Positions 45,756-58,109 of a stretch of DNA of 64,000 nucleotides are shown in pieces. Under the pieces are notes generated by a model. The model had not been told where the DNA came from. It searched no databases and saw nothing but the letters and a program-made list of their open reading frames with translations. Position 1 is the stretch's first letter; each line of letters begins with the position of its first letter. The DNA comes from Vandiemenella viatica (lineage: Eukaryota; Arthropoda; Insecta; Orthoptera; Morabidae). The DNA lies in contig JARYHS010008074.1 in the NCBI GenBank assembly GCA_031002005.1, forward strand, positions 348,712,932 to 348,776,931, read 5' to 3'. The position numbers and the translations under genes are program-made.

Positions 45756-46552
45756 GACACTGTTACATTTAAATTGTATACTTACTCAAGTAATTATTTC
45801 CTTCGTAAAACATTTCCAAAGAGATTAAGATATGCAATTCTCTTTTTGAAAATCCTTACGAGACTCAAAATTAAAAATTCTCCACAAGAGTTTTTCAATG
45901 CTCCTGAATGTGTAAACCACAGCTTCACAGGTCTCCTGAGGTATATGGTACAGAAAATAGTTCATTAATCCAGTATAGATACGCCAAGAAAGCACTTTAC
46001 CTTACAACGGGTTGGGTAACCCTGATAACGTAGCCCTTTCGGATATGTTGTATAAGCTGACCCTCTAATGAGAAGCGAAAATCTCAACCTTCATAGTCCT
46101 TGATTGTTAATACTTACAAATGATGCAGTGACGGGGTAAAAGTGAGAAGGAAAATTGGATATCTGAAACGGGGCTAGTGTAGTATCAGGTATTAATGGTT
46201 TTGTGGAGATGATGGAGAACTGTAAAACTAGTCGAGAGATCGATAAGAAGAAAATTAATAATGTCTCCATGGCCTCAAAGAAGCAAAATGATAAACCGCG
46301 ATCCAGGACAGACTGCAGTGTGAGTTTACCTAAATGTAATTCGTTTATCAGCTAATAATAACAAAGTAATAAAATACGGTGAGATGTTCTCGTTTCTTTT
46401 CGTAATACCCTATCTTCCGTTGTTTGTCTAACGTAACATAAAGCAATAACGGCAATATGTTTGGATGTCCAATATAGCAAGACTCTAATTGCTTCACTTC
46501 GAATCAAAAATCTTAAGCCAAATCGACTTAGATTTTTTTTTCTACAGACAAA

Positions 46553-46719
46553 CTTGAAGGAATTGAGCTATGAACTTTTGAAGGAAGCATCCCGGCATTT
46601 GCCTCGAGTGATTTGGGGAAACCATGGAAAACCCAAATCTGGATGCCCGGACGGGGATTCGAATCGCCGTCCTCCCGAATGCGAGGCCAGAATGTTATCC
46701 GTTCACCAACCACGCTCGG
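46553..46719 (-). repeat. SINE family A with perfect 12-bp target duplication
   Basis: The minus-strand copy includes 'gaagcatcccggcatttgcc', B-box complement 'ggattcgaatcg' and head complement 'accaaccacgctcgg'. It is flanked by the perfect direct repeat TCTACAGACAAA at 46541-46552 and 46720-46731. The 3' tail is cut before the A-run, so the inserted RNA copy was itself 3'-shortened, or the tail was lost. Confidence 0.9.
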
Positions 46720-46731
46720 TCTACAGACAAA

Positions 46732-48576
46732 TGGAATTTTTTCTGACATAAAATAATAGTGCCACCGTATAGTCGTATACTTCATAAAATTGTACTCTAA
46801 TAAATCTTGATGACAGTTGTTAAGTCAGGTACGGTTAATAAATGTGGTGCTGACAGTATATACGCAGCGAAACTCATGGGATACCTGTACTGATGCTCAT
46901 TTTACATTGACATTCAGGAGGTAACGGTGAGGAGAACTGCCACTGCGACGGATGTTAATCTCATTCCACCAATTTGTAAATGATATCTAATATTGCGAGA
47001 CTAGTATCTGTTCTTCATTTCAGAAACTGTGCGACATTTAAAATCATGTTAAGATCGATCTTTGAACTAACACATATAACCGTCTTACAGTTCCACCAAT
47101 ATACTGGGGTAATCCGAAAAGCACTAACGTTTAAGTTAATTTTGTCTATTTTTCAACATAGTCTCCACTGCGCTCCACAGACTTCTTCCATCGACATTCA
47201 AATTCTTTCATTCCCTTCTCATAAATGCAATTCTCAAGGACGTCAAAAATTATGAAACAGCACATATGATGTCTTCATATGGCCTGTTATGGGTTTCAGA
47301 TAGCATTTTTTTTTAAGTTTCAGAAATAGATGGACGTGATGGAAACAGGGGGGGGGGGGGAGTATGATACCACCTGAAGCCTACTGTCATGACCTGCTGA
47401 CTTGCCAATGGGAGGTTTATGTCTGGGTGTACTGTTCTGATAAGACAAAACATTTCATGACAATTCTCATCTTCTGTTGTCATCATACCAGTACAACTAA
47501 GAGACCTTAAGATTATTTATAATGGTCAGTTTCCTGTTACGAACAAACAAACCACCTGGAGGGTAATGCACTTTTTTTTACACCTGGAGTTGGTTCTTTG
47601 GCAGGTTAATTACTGAAGTATAATTGTTTTAGAAATGAATGGAGGTTGTATATCTGTATACGTTTCATTAATTAACAATGCAAAATGTTCTGATGTTGAA
47701 TTTTTTATTCAGCATTTCTTCGCCTCCTCCTTCCTTCCAAGGGTGGACTTTGTTTTTGTCTCAAAGAAATAGTAAAGAATCATAAGCAAACTATTTTGAA
47801 TAAAACTGAGCACTTACTCCAGATTTTTTCATACTTCGCTATTTGTTTCGCTCTCTGTGAAACTGGGATACCAGGTTTCGATTTTTTTTTTTATTTTGAT
47901 TTTTTTTTTCATATCCTCCTGAATTTTACACTCCACAGTCACACAAACGGCACTTCATTCACAATTTTTATTCTCCCTGCACTTATAAGTTCCACTCTTT
48001 TAGATTCCAAAGACATTAATGTTCCCTATAATGTTGGATTATATGAATACTATTCTCTGAATTCCACTTAAACTTTACGCTCGCTACTGCCTTTGTCAAC
48101 ATTCAAGTCTCACCTACCCACAAACATTCACTTTGAAAGAATGTCGGCAAATGTTTCACGATGTTGCGTATTATCTTTTTGATCTTTACCGTTATAAATT
48201 AATTTATGAAAGTACAGGATCTTTCGTTGTTTCACAGCAACAACATAGTGTAACACAGCGCAACACAAAACAACTTAGTACAACAGTTGTCAACTTTTCA
48301 TATTGCAACGTGTCGCCTTTGAATTATGCTGCACAATATTGCCCTAAGTGTAGATTCGGCTTTGAAAATAATTATTATAATAAGGCACACTAAAAATACA
48401 ATTTAGCGAAACGGCGCCCGCCATATCTCAGCGAACCACGAAAATTAACCGCTAACGTGTTTTGTACTCCTCGTCAAATGCGTAATTTTGAGACAAAAAG
48501 TTTCGGCTACCATGTCTCAAAACATTAATTGTTTTTCCTGTACACTGCTGTCAGAATTTGAAACCATAGACCAAGC
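46732..48576. other. intergenic; poly(G) and T-runs, no gene recognised
   Basis: AT-rich with a 12-base G-run at about 47348-47360 and T-runs near 47882-47910. No coding signal. Confidence 0.45.
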
Positions 48577-48790
48577 CCTGCGAGTAGGCGGTAACGCTCT
48601 GGAGTGGCCTTCGGGAGGACGCGGGTGGCATCCTGATTTCTGTTTTGTATGAATTTTCGAAATCTCTCCAGGCGAATGGCGATATGGTTCCTTCCAGAAA
48701 ACCGTGATCGAATTCTTTCCACTCTTGGAATCTAGTCCTACCTCTACTCTAATGACTTTGACGTCGACTAAACATATAGCCAAAAGAAGA
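48577..48790 (+). repeat. old SINE family A copy
   Basis: Plus-strand order 'gcgagtaggcggtaacgctc' (A box), 'ttcgggaggacgcggg', 'aatctctccaggcgaatgg', 'ggttccttccagaaa' and 'gacgtcgactaaacatatag' follows family A. The B box is deleted or mutated ('gcgggtggcatcc'). Confidence 0.65.
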
Positions 48791-49329
48791 AAGAATGAAA
48801 GAGCACAAGAGCAAAAAGTCAAATATAATATTAATAATACAAGGATCAAAATCAAAAGTCCGCTTTCACAAAAAATCAAGTTTTTGCAAAAATAAATTTA
48901 TAATGCCACAAACATCGAATAGCAGCAAAAACAAAAAGTATGCAGAAAAAAATAACTAGTGGGGTAACCAACATGTGGCCTTAAGAACGGGAGTACGAAA
49001 CCTTTTCTACCGGTACGCATTCAGAAAAAAATCTAACTATGATTTTTAAAGTTCAATTTCTCCTAAACGGATATTCATCAAGACAGACGGTATTAGATAC
49101 TTGAGGTATGATACTATTCCCATGTTCGCACTGAAATGCTCTTCTTACAAACTTACATGAATCAAATGTATTTAAGTCACAAATAATTTTAAAGTTGAGA
49201 TCAGTTTTAGATTTCCTGGTCCGGCGACAGATTACGTACAGTCATAAGGTATGAGCAGATCCTAAGCTTTCAAACCGCGACAACCCGAGCTATATCTGCT
49301 CGGTAGTCTTTACGTAATACCGTAACAGA

Positions 49330-49790
49330 CAGACACATAGATGCAGGTCGCTATAAATTTACATAGCTGTGCCCGCGACTTCGTCACGCGTGATTTGAGA
49401 TGTCTGCTGTTAAATTAAGGGTAAACTATCAAAGAAATATTGGCTGGATAGGTTAAGAGAGGGAGCATTCCTGTTTTTGCCCTTTTCTTGGATCTTTTCC
49501 TCTCTTGAATTTACTTTGTACGCTATGCTTTAATATCATTTGAGCGCATCATTTGTTTTTACCTCACCTTGAAACTACTTCTAATTCGGAGAGCTTATAT
49601 TGACAACCTACCGTACAGTCACTCTTCGGTATTGTTCACGTGGCTTCTCCGCGTGTGTTCAAACAGATTGCTGTATATGCATTTTTTTTATATTTTTTAT
49701 TTTATTTTTAACTGTGATCTAAACTCCCTAATAAAGTTGAACATCTTACTGCGAGTAGACATTTCGACAGTGAGAAAGCTGAGCCTTTAA
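49330..49790 (+). repeat. RTE-like LINE 3' fragment
   Basis: 'atagctgtgcccgcgacttc' and 'gtcacgcgtg' at about 49363-49393 are a common signature of RTE-related repeats in insects (recalled, not searched). The downstream part is homologous to 44440-44725. There is no coding remnant. Confidence 0.5.
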
Positions 49791-50445
49791 AACCAAATGT
49801 ACGTTAGTAAAGCGTAGCTTGACTGACAAATTTATTAGGACCATATCCACACCAAATGTCAATCAAAGGCGAATTTTACTTATGTTTCATTCTAATAGAT
49901 GGCTCTGGAGATTAACTTCCGTTTTTGCTCATACTTGCAGGAATCCGCTTAACATTGTCGGCTGGAGCTTTCGCGCAATCGAAATGCCTACCACACTCCA
50001 AAGCCACCAATCGGTATGAATTATAAGAAAAAAACATTTCGCGCCACCTCAATACTATTTCGTGAGTATGGCTTTAATTGGTCCTGTGGTTGGTCCGTAA
50101 CGATGTGCTTAGTTCATGCCTAGTATTTTATATACAAAGGTAAATATTTAACAGTTCGTATGTTTGTTTATGGTAGAATCTAAAGGTCCCAATTTAGTAC
50201 TCGTATTTTCAGCTACAATACTAAGTTTTATATAGTAATACTGCAAGATTTTCTGGTACAAAAATTTCATGTTCAACAACTAACCATTTTTATGTGTACA
50301 TATTTATTTGGAGTTCTCATATTTTTGCACCAGAAATAGCAATCAAGCATAACTAGGGACGTGTACGGATAAATTCTTGCCATGGTTACATAACGTATCG
50401 TCCCAGAATCGCTGTATGGAGTTTTCTTGATATTACAAACTATAA

Positions 50446-50690
50446 ACGAGCGAGCTTGATGAGCGATAACGATCTGGCCTCGCATTCTGTAGGACGCTGA
50501 ATCCCGGTCCGGCGATCCAGATTTCGGATTATCATAATTTTCCGAAAACACTCCAGGAGAATGCCAGGATAGTTCCTTCAAAAGACCATGGCCGAAATCC
50601 TTCCAGTTCCTTGCCGCCAGTCCTTTCCCGCCTCTAATGAGATCGACGTCGACGAGGCGTCAAGCCATAAGAGAAAAAAACTGAATGTAA
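50446..50690 (+). repeat. SINE family A, full length
   Basis: The plus-strand copy starts near 'acgagcgagcttgatgagcg', passes 'ggcctcgcattctg', a mutated B-box region 'gctgaatcccggtccgg' and body 'cactccaggagaatgccagg'. The tail is 'gacgtcgacgaggcgtcaag' 'ccataag' with an A-run at 50680-50688. Confidence 0.8.
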
Positions 50691-50916
50691 TTTTTAGAAA
50701 TTGTTGCAACTAGACAAATTAAAAGAATTCTGTTTTGAACCATGATTCTCCGTGAACAGAGGCTCTAAAAGACAACCTCTTCAGGATACTAGTCATACAA
50801 TAAATAACTGTGGATGTGGGGTATCTAACTGACGTAACTAAATATACCACATTCTTTTTCAATACCTTTATGGATCATTTCTATTTCATACAATAATGAA
50901 AGGCCCCAGATGCGGT

Positions 50917-51849
50917 TGTAATGTCCCTTGGTGACGGGATATTTATGCGTGTGAATTTCACGTTTCTTTGGCATCGGCGAGAGCCAGGTGACTCATACCT
51001 TGCGCTGAAAGACCGAACGATTTATGGCAGGCCGTAAAGTTAAAAGCTTTACGCATTCAATGAAATTCAAAGGACAGTATAGGGACTGTGCCGAAATGAG
51101 GATTTCCTGGTACAGTTGAAAGTTGAAACTAGAGAAACGATGCTTCGGAGAAAAAGTCAGGTTTCGGAACACCTCTGTTGGGTACCAGCGAATCAAACTG
51201 TGTTACGAACTTTTAGAAACCATAAGTTTTTTATGTTGCATGAGGAGCGCCAATGGAGATAGTGGACGACCCGCCAAACGCTGAGACTCGCTGAAATTTC
51301 CCGCGTCTGCTAAGACTCGGGAGCCTGCAAGTTTTCAACGGAGCGAACAAGCGGGGGAGAAGACATTCTGTTTCTGGCCAGCAAACAATCCGCACCGGCG
51401 CACCCCGGGAGATCGCCGGACAAGTCTACCTGCGGGGAGCCAACCCCCGACGATGTATAGACACTCTTGCGTCATTCAACCCTAGGCAACGCTCTGAGAT
51501 GAGAATCATGCTCTAAATTGTACAAAAGAAACTTTTAATATTCAGTTCTGTTCAATAAACCAATCAATTTTATATTCAAAGAAAATAATAGGTGTTGTAA
51601 ACCCTGCTTTCAATAACTTCCTTTCCAATGTACCAGTATATCATTTGGTTAGATGAAGATTTGTGTTTTTTAACGGTATTTTAAAATTACAATTGCTTTG
51701 ATTAAAAGTATTTCAGAATTGGAATGTCGCTTCTCTCGGATAGAGATTCTTGGCGCCTACCCGGGATTAATTTTGTAAATTAACTTATTAATTAATGCAT
51801 CTCATTATTTTATTCTAATTTTAATAACGTCATAAAACTAGACATTACA
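50917..51849. mobile_element. solo LTR (Ty3/gypsy-type), 933 bp
   Basis: The ends are TGTAATGTC (50917-50925) and GACATTACA (51841-51849), a perfect 9-bp inverted repeat starting TG and ending CA. The 4-bp direct repeat CGGT lies at 50913-50916 and 51850-51853. A polyadenylation signal AATAAA lies at 51554-51559, and a GC-rich block spans about 51240-51480. No gag-pol sequence adjoins it, so it is a solo LTR left by recombination. Four-base duplications are typical of many Ty3/gypsy elements, though strand and family are not determined. Confidence 0.8.
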
Positions 51850-51853
51850 CGGT

Positions 51854-52440
51854 TCACAAGTTAAATGATTTAATGCAAATTGCTAACATCCAGGCGTTTC
51901 TAGATTCGTAATTGCACTATTTCTAGTAAACGGTGTTCAACAAAATACAAAACTTTTTAAGTTGGACGAAATTAGACACTGATACTGTTCTTACACTAAG
52001 GCCAGATGGCTCACCGTATTCCATCCTTGTATTTCGCACGGCATCAGTGGTGTATTGGCCAGAAACATGGCCTCACGTTGCTTAGGTTTGAATCCTGCTT
52101 AGAGAATTTATGGTTTTAAGTAGCATTTTAGTTAGCCTGATGTAGTATGATAGGAGGTTTAATGCACTTGAAAAAACACAAAAACTTTCATTTGCTTCAA
52201 ACCGTTGAATGATTTACTTTTTTTAAATGTACTGCATTTTATTAATGGCACTACCATTTGTGTAAATATGAAATCCTAATTTTTGCTGATAGATGAATCT
52301 AACTATGAATGCAGTTACCGTTAGATCGCGTCATTGTCGCCAATTTCTTTTTTTGACAGCTGACAGAGATTTTCGACTCACAACAATACAAGTTTCATAC
52401 GACAGTGTAGTTTTCAATAATGTTGAACATGTTGAGTTTT
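51854..52440. other. intergenic, no supported feature
   Basis: AT-rich. A tRNA-like trace near 52040-52100 ('ggcctcacgttgcttaggttt', 'gaatcctgcttag') is too degraded to call. Confidence 0.4.
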
Positions 52441-52449
52441 GAGCCTACA

Positions 52450-52705
52450 AACTAGGATTTGCGGACATCGTTGATTTTCTGTTACCATTTAAAGAAAACT
52501 GCTGCAGAATCACATCGAATGCTTGTCGAAGCTTACGGTGAGCGTGCTCTCGGTAAATCTCATTATTTTGAGAGCATTAAAAAATTCAAAAGTGGTGATT
52601 TTGAGGTGAGAAACGAAGGCATGGCTTCAAAAGGATTTAAAGAGGAATTTTCTTCTTGTAGCAAAGCGAAGCATTGCTGCATCACATCAACAAAAAAAAA
52701 ACCTT
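52450..52705 (+). pseudogene. mariner transposase N-terminal fragment
   Basis: The plus frame reads 'LKKTAAESHRMLVEAYGERA' followed by LGKSHYFESIKKFKSGDFEVRNE, the N-terminal helix-turn-helix region of mariner transposases. It then goes out of register around 52620, and the catalytic domain is missing. It is a dead fragment of about 60 recognisable residues. Confidence 0.75.
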
Positions 52706-52834
52706 TTTAATAAAACAACAAAAAGCATCCTGCAATCTACTGAATGTAAAAATGTGTTACAAAGTAACTGGTGTTAGCACTGGCACATAATGTGGAATGT
52801 CGCTGTTGGGTCTATCATCACGCACACGACCCAC

Positions 52835-52999
52835 CAGTGTGGCTTAGCGCGCTGAGGCGTCACACGCTGGGACGGGGAAGTTCAGCGGGGCCGCGCATGA
52901 GCCCAGCACCGCGCGTGTCAGCCGTGCTGACTCAGGTTTCAGGGGACCATCAAGGTGAATGCCGGGACGATCCCCTATTTCACCAATATATAAAAAAAA
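52835..52999 (+). repeat. SINE family B copy
   Basis: The head 'gtgtggcttagcgcgctgag' resembles an A box. A GC-rich middle without a clear B box and the body 'aaggtgaatgccgggacgat' followed by 'cccctatttcaccaatata' and an A-run (52990-53000) match the copy at 62005-62175. It is related to the head at 13160. Confidence 0.6.
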
Positions 53000-54820
53000 C
53001 ACTTATCACACACAGAACATAGTAACATATGTCGCAGACAGATGGCCACACTTTACTTCCACATTAGTACTTAGCATGGCCTTGCAGTAAGTGTAAAATG
53101 CTTGGTGTCAGCAGGGGCATACGGTCGTAAATCCAAAGATACAAATTTGACGATGCCAGTGATGAAGAAAACACATCAAAGGCAACAGGTTCCAAATGTT
53201 GGAAAAAGGTGGTGAATAAGATGATCATGAATACTCGTTTGGACACAAACATAGGGATTTCTTCAGGTGTTTTCTCCAGTAATTTAAGGAATATCGCTGA
53301 TCCTTGAGAAAAGTCTGAAAAGTTCTATACCTCGGCCACAGTTGGCGATGATACCAGAAAACTGCGAATCGTAAAATTCTCTGAAAATTTGTTGATAATC
53401 GGTCTCTACAAATTAACACAATTACGATACAAAATTTTGTATATTTATTTGGCTATACACATAAAAAAGTGAATACAATAACATATAGCAGAGGTCTAAA
53501 TCATTAGAGATTTCCTCAAGTAATTTGGTGATGGTTCAGTTTGGTACCCATAAATAGCTAGACTAAGTACCAGACGTGTTGTCAGCAAATTTGAGTGTAA
53601 CATGCGGCTTTGTTTTGATTTTAGCTTTAAAAACGACTAGAACTTAATTTTGTGAAGAGCTGTAAAATGATTCAATTCAAAATGGTACATTACTAATCAG
53701 AAACTGGAATCTATCACCTCTGAACAAGATGATGAAAGGTACGCGTTGTTTCGGTGTCGTTGCTGCCCTAAAAGCTATATCGGTGGATGACTGACAGCTG
53801 TATTCCACTGATGTGAGTCAGTGAACCCCGTTCTGCCGTTGACCGCAAACTGTTCTTACATAAACAGCGGAGTATATCTCGTGACTGCATCACTTGTTAT
53901 GACAGTCTTTGTATCTTGGTACCGTACTTGACATGAATTAATAGCATGACACGAAATTATTTGCGCACCTATATAACATGAGTTCCAAGGCTCATTCGAG
54001 TGACTGAAAACAATCTTCTAAGTTTTAATAACGTTTTTCAACCAATTTTACTCCACATCTCTACTTGGTTCGACTTGTTCCTCAGTTACTTGTTTCATGT
54101 GGTTTACTATCTGACCTCCTATACGATAAATGGATAAGGTCATTATTGGCAGGAAGATAGGAATCGCAAAGGATAACTCTACCGCCGAAAATTTTGGATT
54201 TTCCACTCATTCACCTTTTTTTTTTTTTTTTTTTGCTTAAAATATTGCCGCGGAAAGTGCATTTCCAAACTTTTTTAATATTATTATTTTAACAAGGGTG
54301 TTAGCAGCTGCTGCTAGTTCGAAGTTGTTTCGCATTTAGGCCTATCCACAGTTCTCTTTAAAATCCAATCCTTTATTTAACGTACGCACTATATTAATTC
54401 GAACGGAATTTATAGTTAATTCCCCAGGCATTACTCTACCCGGCGTCTTTGGCGCTACGAATTCGTACCCTCCACTGTCCATTGATTTCTAACTTGAGAG
54501 AATCCTGGCATAGTTTACATGAACAAAGTAAGCTTTTATTAGAGGTGTAGGTTAGTTTGTCATGTTATGTGTGATCCCAATACACAAAGTTCGTTTCATT
54601 CTGCCACAGAAGGCACCTAAAGCCTGGCAGAAAAGGTATGTTTATCAATATGTATGCGGATGAGTGTGAAAGGTTTTATGAAGTGTAATGTGTTGATTTT
54701 AGGTGAATATATCAAGATGAAGGAAAGGAAAGGGCGTAACGAGGTACCGGCAAATTCAGTCCCACTCTGCTGAAGAATACCTAACAGGCCCTCATCCACA
54801 TCCGACCGATGCGACTACTC
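53000..54820. other. intergenic; no gene recognised
   Basis: AT-rich with a 21-base T-run at about 54214-54234, possibly the tail of an old antisense retroelement. No coding signal. Confidence 0.45.
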
Positions 54821-54821
54821 G

Positions 54822-55206
54822 TAAGGGACCGTGCACAAACTACGTGGCTCGGTCCAAGGGGGGGGGGGGGTTGGCTGGAAGGCTACGCTGGGCTACGTGG
54901 GGGGGGGGGGGGGGTTCCGGGCCAGGCCACGTAGCTTTCCTTTCATAACATTTTTCACAGTTAAAATGAGGAACAGAACTCCCAACAGCGTGTGAATATT
55001 TATTTCCCTCAGTTAATTATTTATTTACAATAGCCTGACAAGAGAAAACAGTACAAAATGTCTTCTGGAATCAAAAGAGAAAAAAGCTACGTGCTACGTG
55101 GGGGGGGGGGGAGGGGTAGAGGCAAAAGCCACGTAGGACTACGTGGGGGGGAGGGGGGTTCACAGGAGGCCGAAATGGAGCTACGTGGTTTATGCACGCT
55201 CCCTAA
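54822..55206. mobile_element. G-run-rich MITE-like element with inverted ends
   Basis: The left end 'taagggaccgtgcacaaact' 'acgtggctc' and the reverse complement of the right end 'ttagggagcgtgcataaacc' 'acgtagctc' form a ~29-bp imperfect inverted repeat. Four G-runs (about 54857-54870, 54899-54914, 55098-55111, 55144-55157) each follow 'ctacgtg' or similar, two per half. The interior is non-coding. It resembles a widespread insect element family with 'gggaccgtncataaa' ends and G- or C-runs that I recall, so it is probably a known superfamily in a local variant. Confidence 0.6.
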
Positions 55207-56394
55207 CAAACGGCGTCGTATGCCATTGCACCACACGCACTGCAAGGAGGTCCTCGTCCCGAAAGCTAAAAATCTCTTTTACCACTCAAATCAGTTAACT
55301 CCGCATTGAGTCCGACTCCTTCATGAAGTTTTAGCAGCCTCGGCCATCGGGGTTGGAAAGTCATTTTAAGAGCACGTAATAGTAACGTGAGGTAAAACCG
55401 AGCGAAGGTTACCTTCAGCTTACCCATTTGTGCACGTGGATTCGCCCCGCCTTCTCGCCGTCAACTTCTGATTCTTCCAGTTGACGTCTGCGAGGATTGA
55501 CTGGGAAAAATACTTAAGAACATTCTAACTAATGACGTTGAGGGAATTGAAATGAACTTCAGAGATGAGATTGATCTCGATAAAACAGCAAGTGAAATGA
55601 TACAAATAGCTGGTACAATATAGATATGTGCAGAAGCGATTTTTGCTTTCTTATTATAGCCAAATGGCAAAATAAAATTATGGGGAAGTTCGGTACGAGC
55701 ATCGCCCTTTGGTGTACGAAGTGGTGAAGTAAGTTCTTATACTGCCTAAACCATTTGCCCAAGTAGTAGCAAGTTTAATGTATGGTCTTCAGAAAAACAC
55801 TGCGTCGAGAAATGGTACAGAAATGCTCTGTGCTCTGTTGCGCCATAGTGGGGATGACTGTTTTTTATTGGCTATCGCTCATCACGTGAGGTGCATGTGG
55901 GGCTCCAACTGGCCAGTTGGTGACGGTTTTTCGAGAAGATTCCAGAACTTCACGGACTACGTCTCCCACGCTAAACTGCTGTCCTGTGTATCCTTGAATA
56001 AGGGATTCATGTAACTGAGTACTCGGTTTCATGCTCCACGCGTTCCCACCACACTAAACTATTAAAATCTACTCAAATAGTTCCGACTTGGAGATTTCAA
56101 CGGAGGACCTTAGTAAAAAACGTATCAGTATTATTTGTTTCAGTATTAAACTAGTCCGTATTTTCGTTAGAAGTAATTTTCAGTCATTAAGCCCTGTCAA
56201 ACAAGTACGGAACAACGGAAGCACCCGCTAGTTTACCTCGCTCTGTTTAATAGCTTTTGTGTTCATTGGTAGATGTATTTGAATTGTTCTGTGCTGTTAC
56301 TACCCATTTCCATAATAAAAGTGACAGCTATTTATTTAAAGATTTATTTAGCCTTGCAAGATTGGGACTTTCGTACTCAAAGCTACATCGTATC
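55207..56394. other. intergenic, nothing recognised
   Basis: No supported gene or repeat in 1.2 kb. Confidence 0.45.
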
Positions 56395-56630
56395 AGATAT
56401 ATCCTATGACTGTACATCTTCTGGTGTATGTATTATTTTGTAATGGAAGTGTTTAATGTACCATGTATACTATGACTGTACATCTAGTGGTGTACTTATT
56501 ATTTTGTTATGCAACTGTTTATCTGTAAATTGACAACTTTCCACATCCCACAGAGCCAGTCTCTTATATTGGGATCAATGGAAAATGAATGTATTGTATT
56601 GTATTTATTGTATTGTATCAGATGTTTATA
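56395..56630 (+). repeat. LINE-3'-end-like repeat with (TTGTA)n tail
   Basis: A 40-bp segment 'ctatgactgtacatct..' then 'tggtgta..tattattttgt' occurs twice (56406 and 56470). It is followed by 'ggatcaatggaaaatgaatg' and a TTGTA-type microsatellite (56597-56627). LINE 3' ends with such short tandem tails are common, and this is the likely origin. Confidence 0.45.
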
Positions 56631-58109
56631 ATACATAATTTACACCTTAGATTAATTAACAGTTTACAGTACTTATTCCACACTATACTTAAATTAAATA
56701 TGTAACTAAAATTTTGGTTATATTGATGTGTAAGTGTTGAATCAGTAGTGATGGCTAAGAGTAAGTGAATAGTTGATTTTCTTCAGAAGCTCTTTTCAGG
56801 GGATGATTATTCCGCAATCTAGCCGCAGCATTGAAAAAGTTAGTGAGACAATGATAACACTAATTCATATGAAATTTGAGCATGAAATCAGAATTTGTAA
56901 TTTCTATAGGTTTAGTGATATTAAAAAAAAATAATAATAATAATACTTCATGGCAATGTTTGCTTTTTAGCCAAGAGAGTACTGTTTCACAGTTTAAAAA
57001 ATCTGCTATTTTAATCATTCTTCTGTTATAAAATATAAACAGATATATTGTTATTAACTTTAATTATTTCATTAATAAACAAATTAGAAAAGGTTAGAAA
57101 CAAAGCATTTTACTGTTCGTCTTTCTTTTCATACTATCTTTCTCTGAATAAACCTCAAATATATTTCACTGCCATATTTTCGTTGTACTGGCCTAGATAG
57201 TGACGTTCGAAATCCGTAATGTCTGGATGAAAACGTTTTGTTCTTCTGAATATGCTCCGATATTATTTTCATTTTTCTATGTATTCTTGCCTTACCGTCG
57301 TTTAGCTGGATTCACATCGCAAAACTAACAATCTTAAACGTGATTCTTGGTACCAAGGTCAGTGGATACTAAGGGTGTATGGTGGGTAGCACATCCCTCC
57401 CGGGAATTTGAGAGTGAACGAGTGTGCGACGTGAATACAAAGAACTGAGAGAAAGAGAGAGAGCAGACAAGTTGAGCATAATAAGCCTGCTCATTCCCTC
57501 ATAAACCAGGACACGAAGACATACGCCGGAGGAGAACAATTGTTGAATCAGTTCAGTTCCAAAAATTCAGTGCGCAGTACAATTTTTGTATTACACAATT
57601 AATACTGTGTAATGATAAATTTAAATAATAATAGTGGGTTTTTGTACACAATTAAAATATATTATTAAATAAATCATGTGATAATTTTTTAATATATTAT
57701 GTAGTTTTTACTCTTATGAATTTCTCTTATGAAATTGTTTGAATTATTTTTACTATTCCTTTTGGTTAAGATAACCGAATGACATTTCCGGAGAGGATGC
57801 TTCCATTTTGGTCGCGATACCAACCTAAAATAAATATAAACGTCAACAAATAAAATAAAAGAATAAAATACTTACATAGGAATTATGTAGCAAAACATAA
57901 ATGTTTCTATAACAGAAAAAAAAATATCCGAATACCTACAAAAACACTTTATTGATATCTCTGTGATTTGTGGTGCTGCTATCTACCGTAACGCGCTTAA
58001 TCCTTGTTGGCGCCAGTGAGTTAAATTATTAATATCTCTATGTTAAGTACTGCTGCTGTTTACCGTCTTGTCTCTGAACCGTCTGAACCTTCATAGTTAT
58101 CATTTTTGT
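56631..58109. other. intergenic, no supported feature
   Basis: AT-rich. A GC-richer stretch at 57340-57560 with a GA-run (57450-57462) has no recognised identity. Confidence 0.4.

Noticed and set aside
54837..55160. G-runs read as telomeric or subtelomeric sequence
   Set aside because: Insect telomere repeats are TTAGG-type; these are plain G homopolymers inside a short element with inverted ends.
57181..57600. possible second LTR ('gtaatgtctgg' start)
   Set aside because: No matching terminal 'ca' end or flanking duplication could be found.
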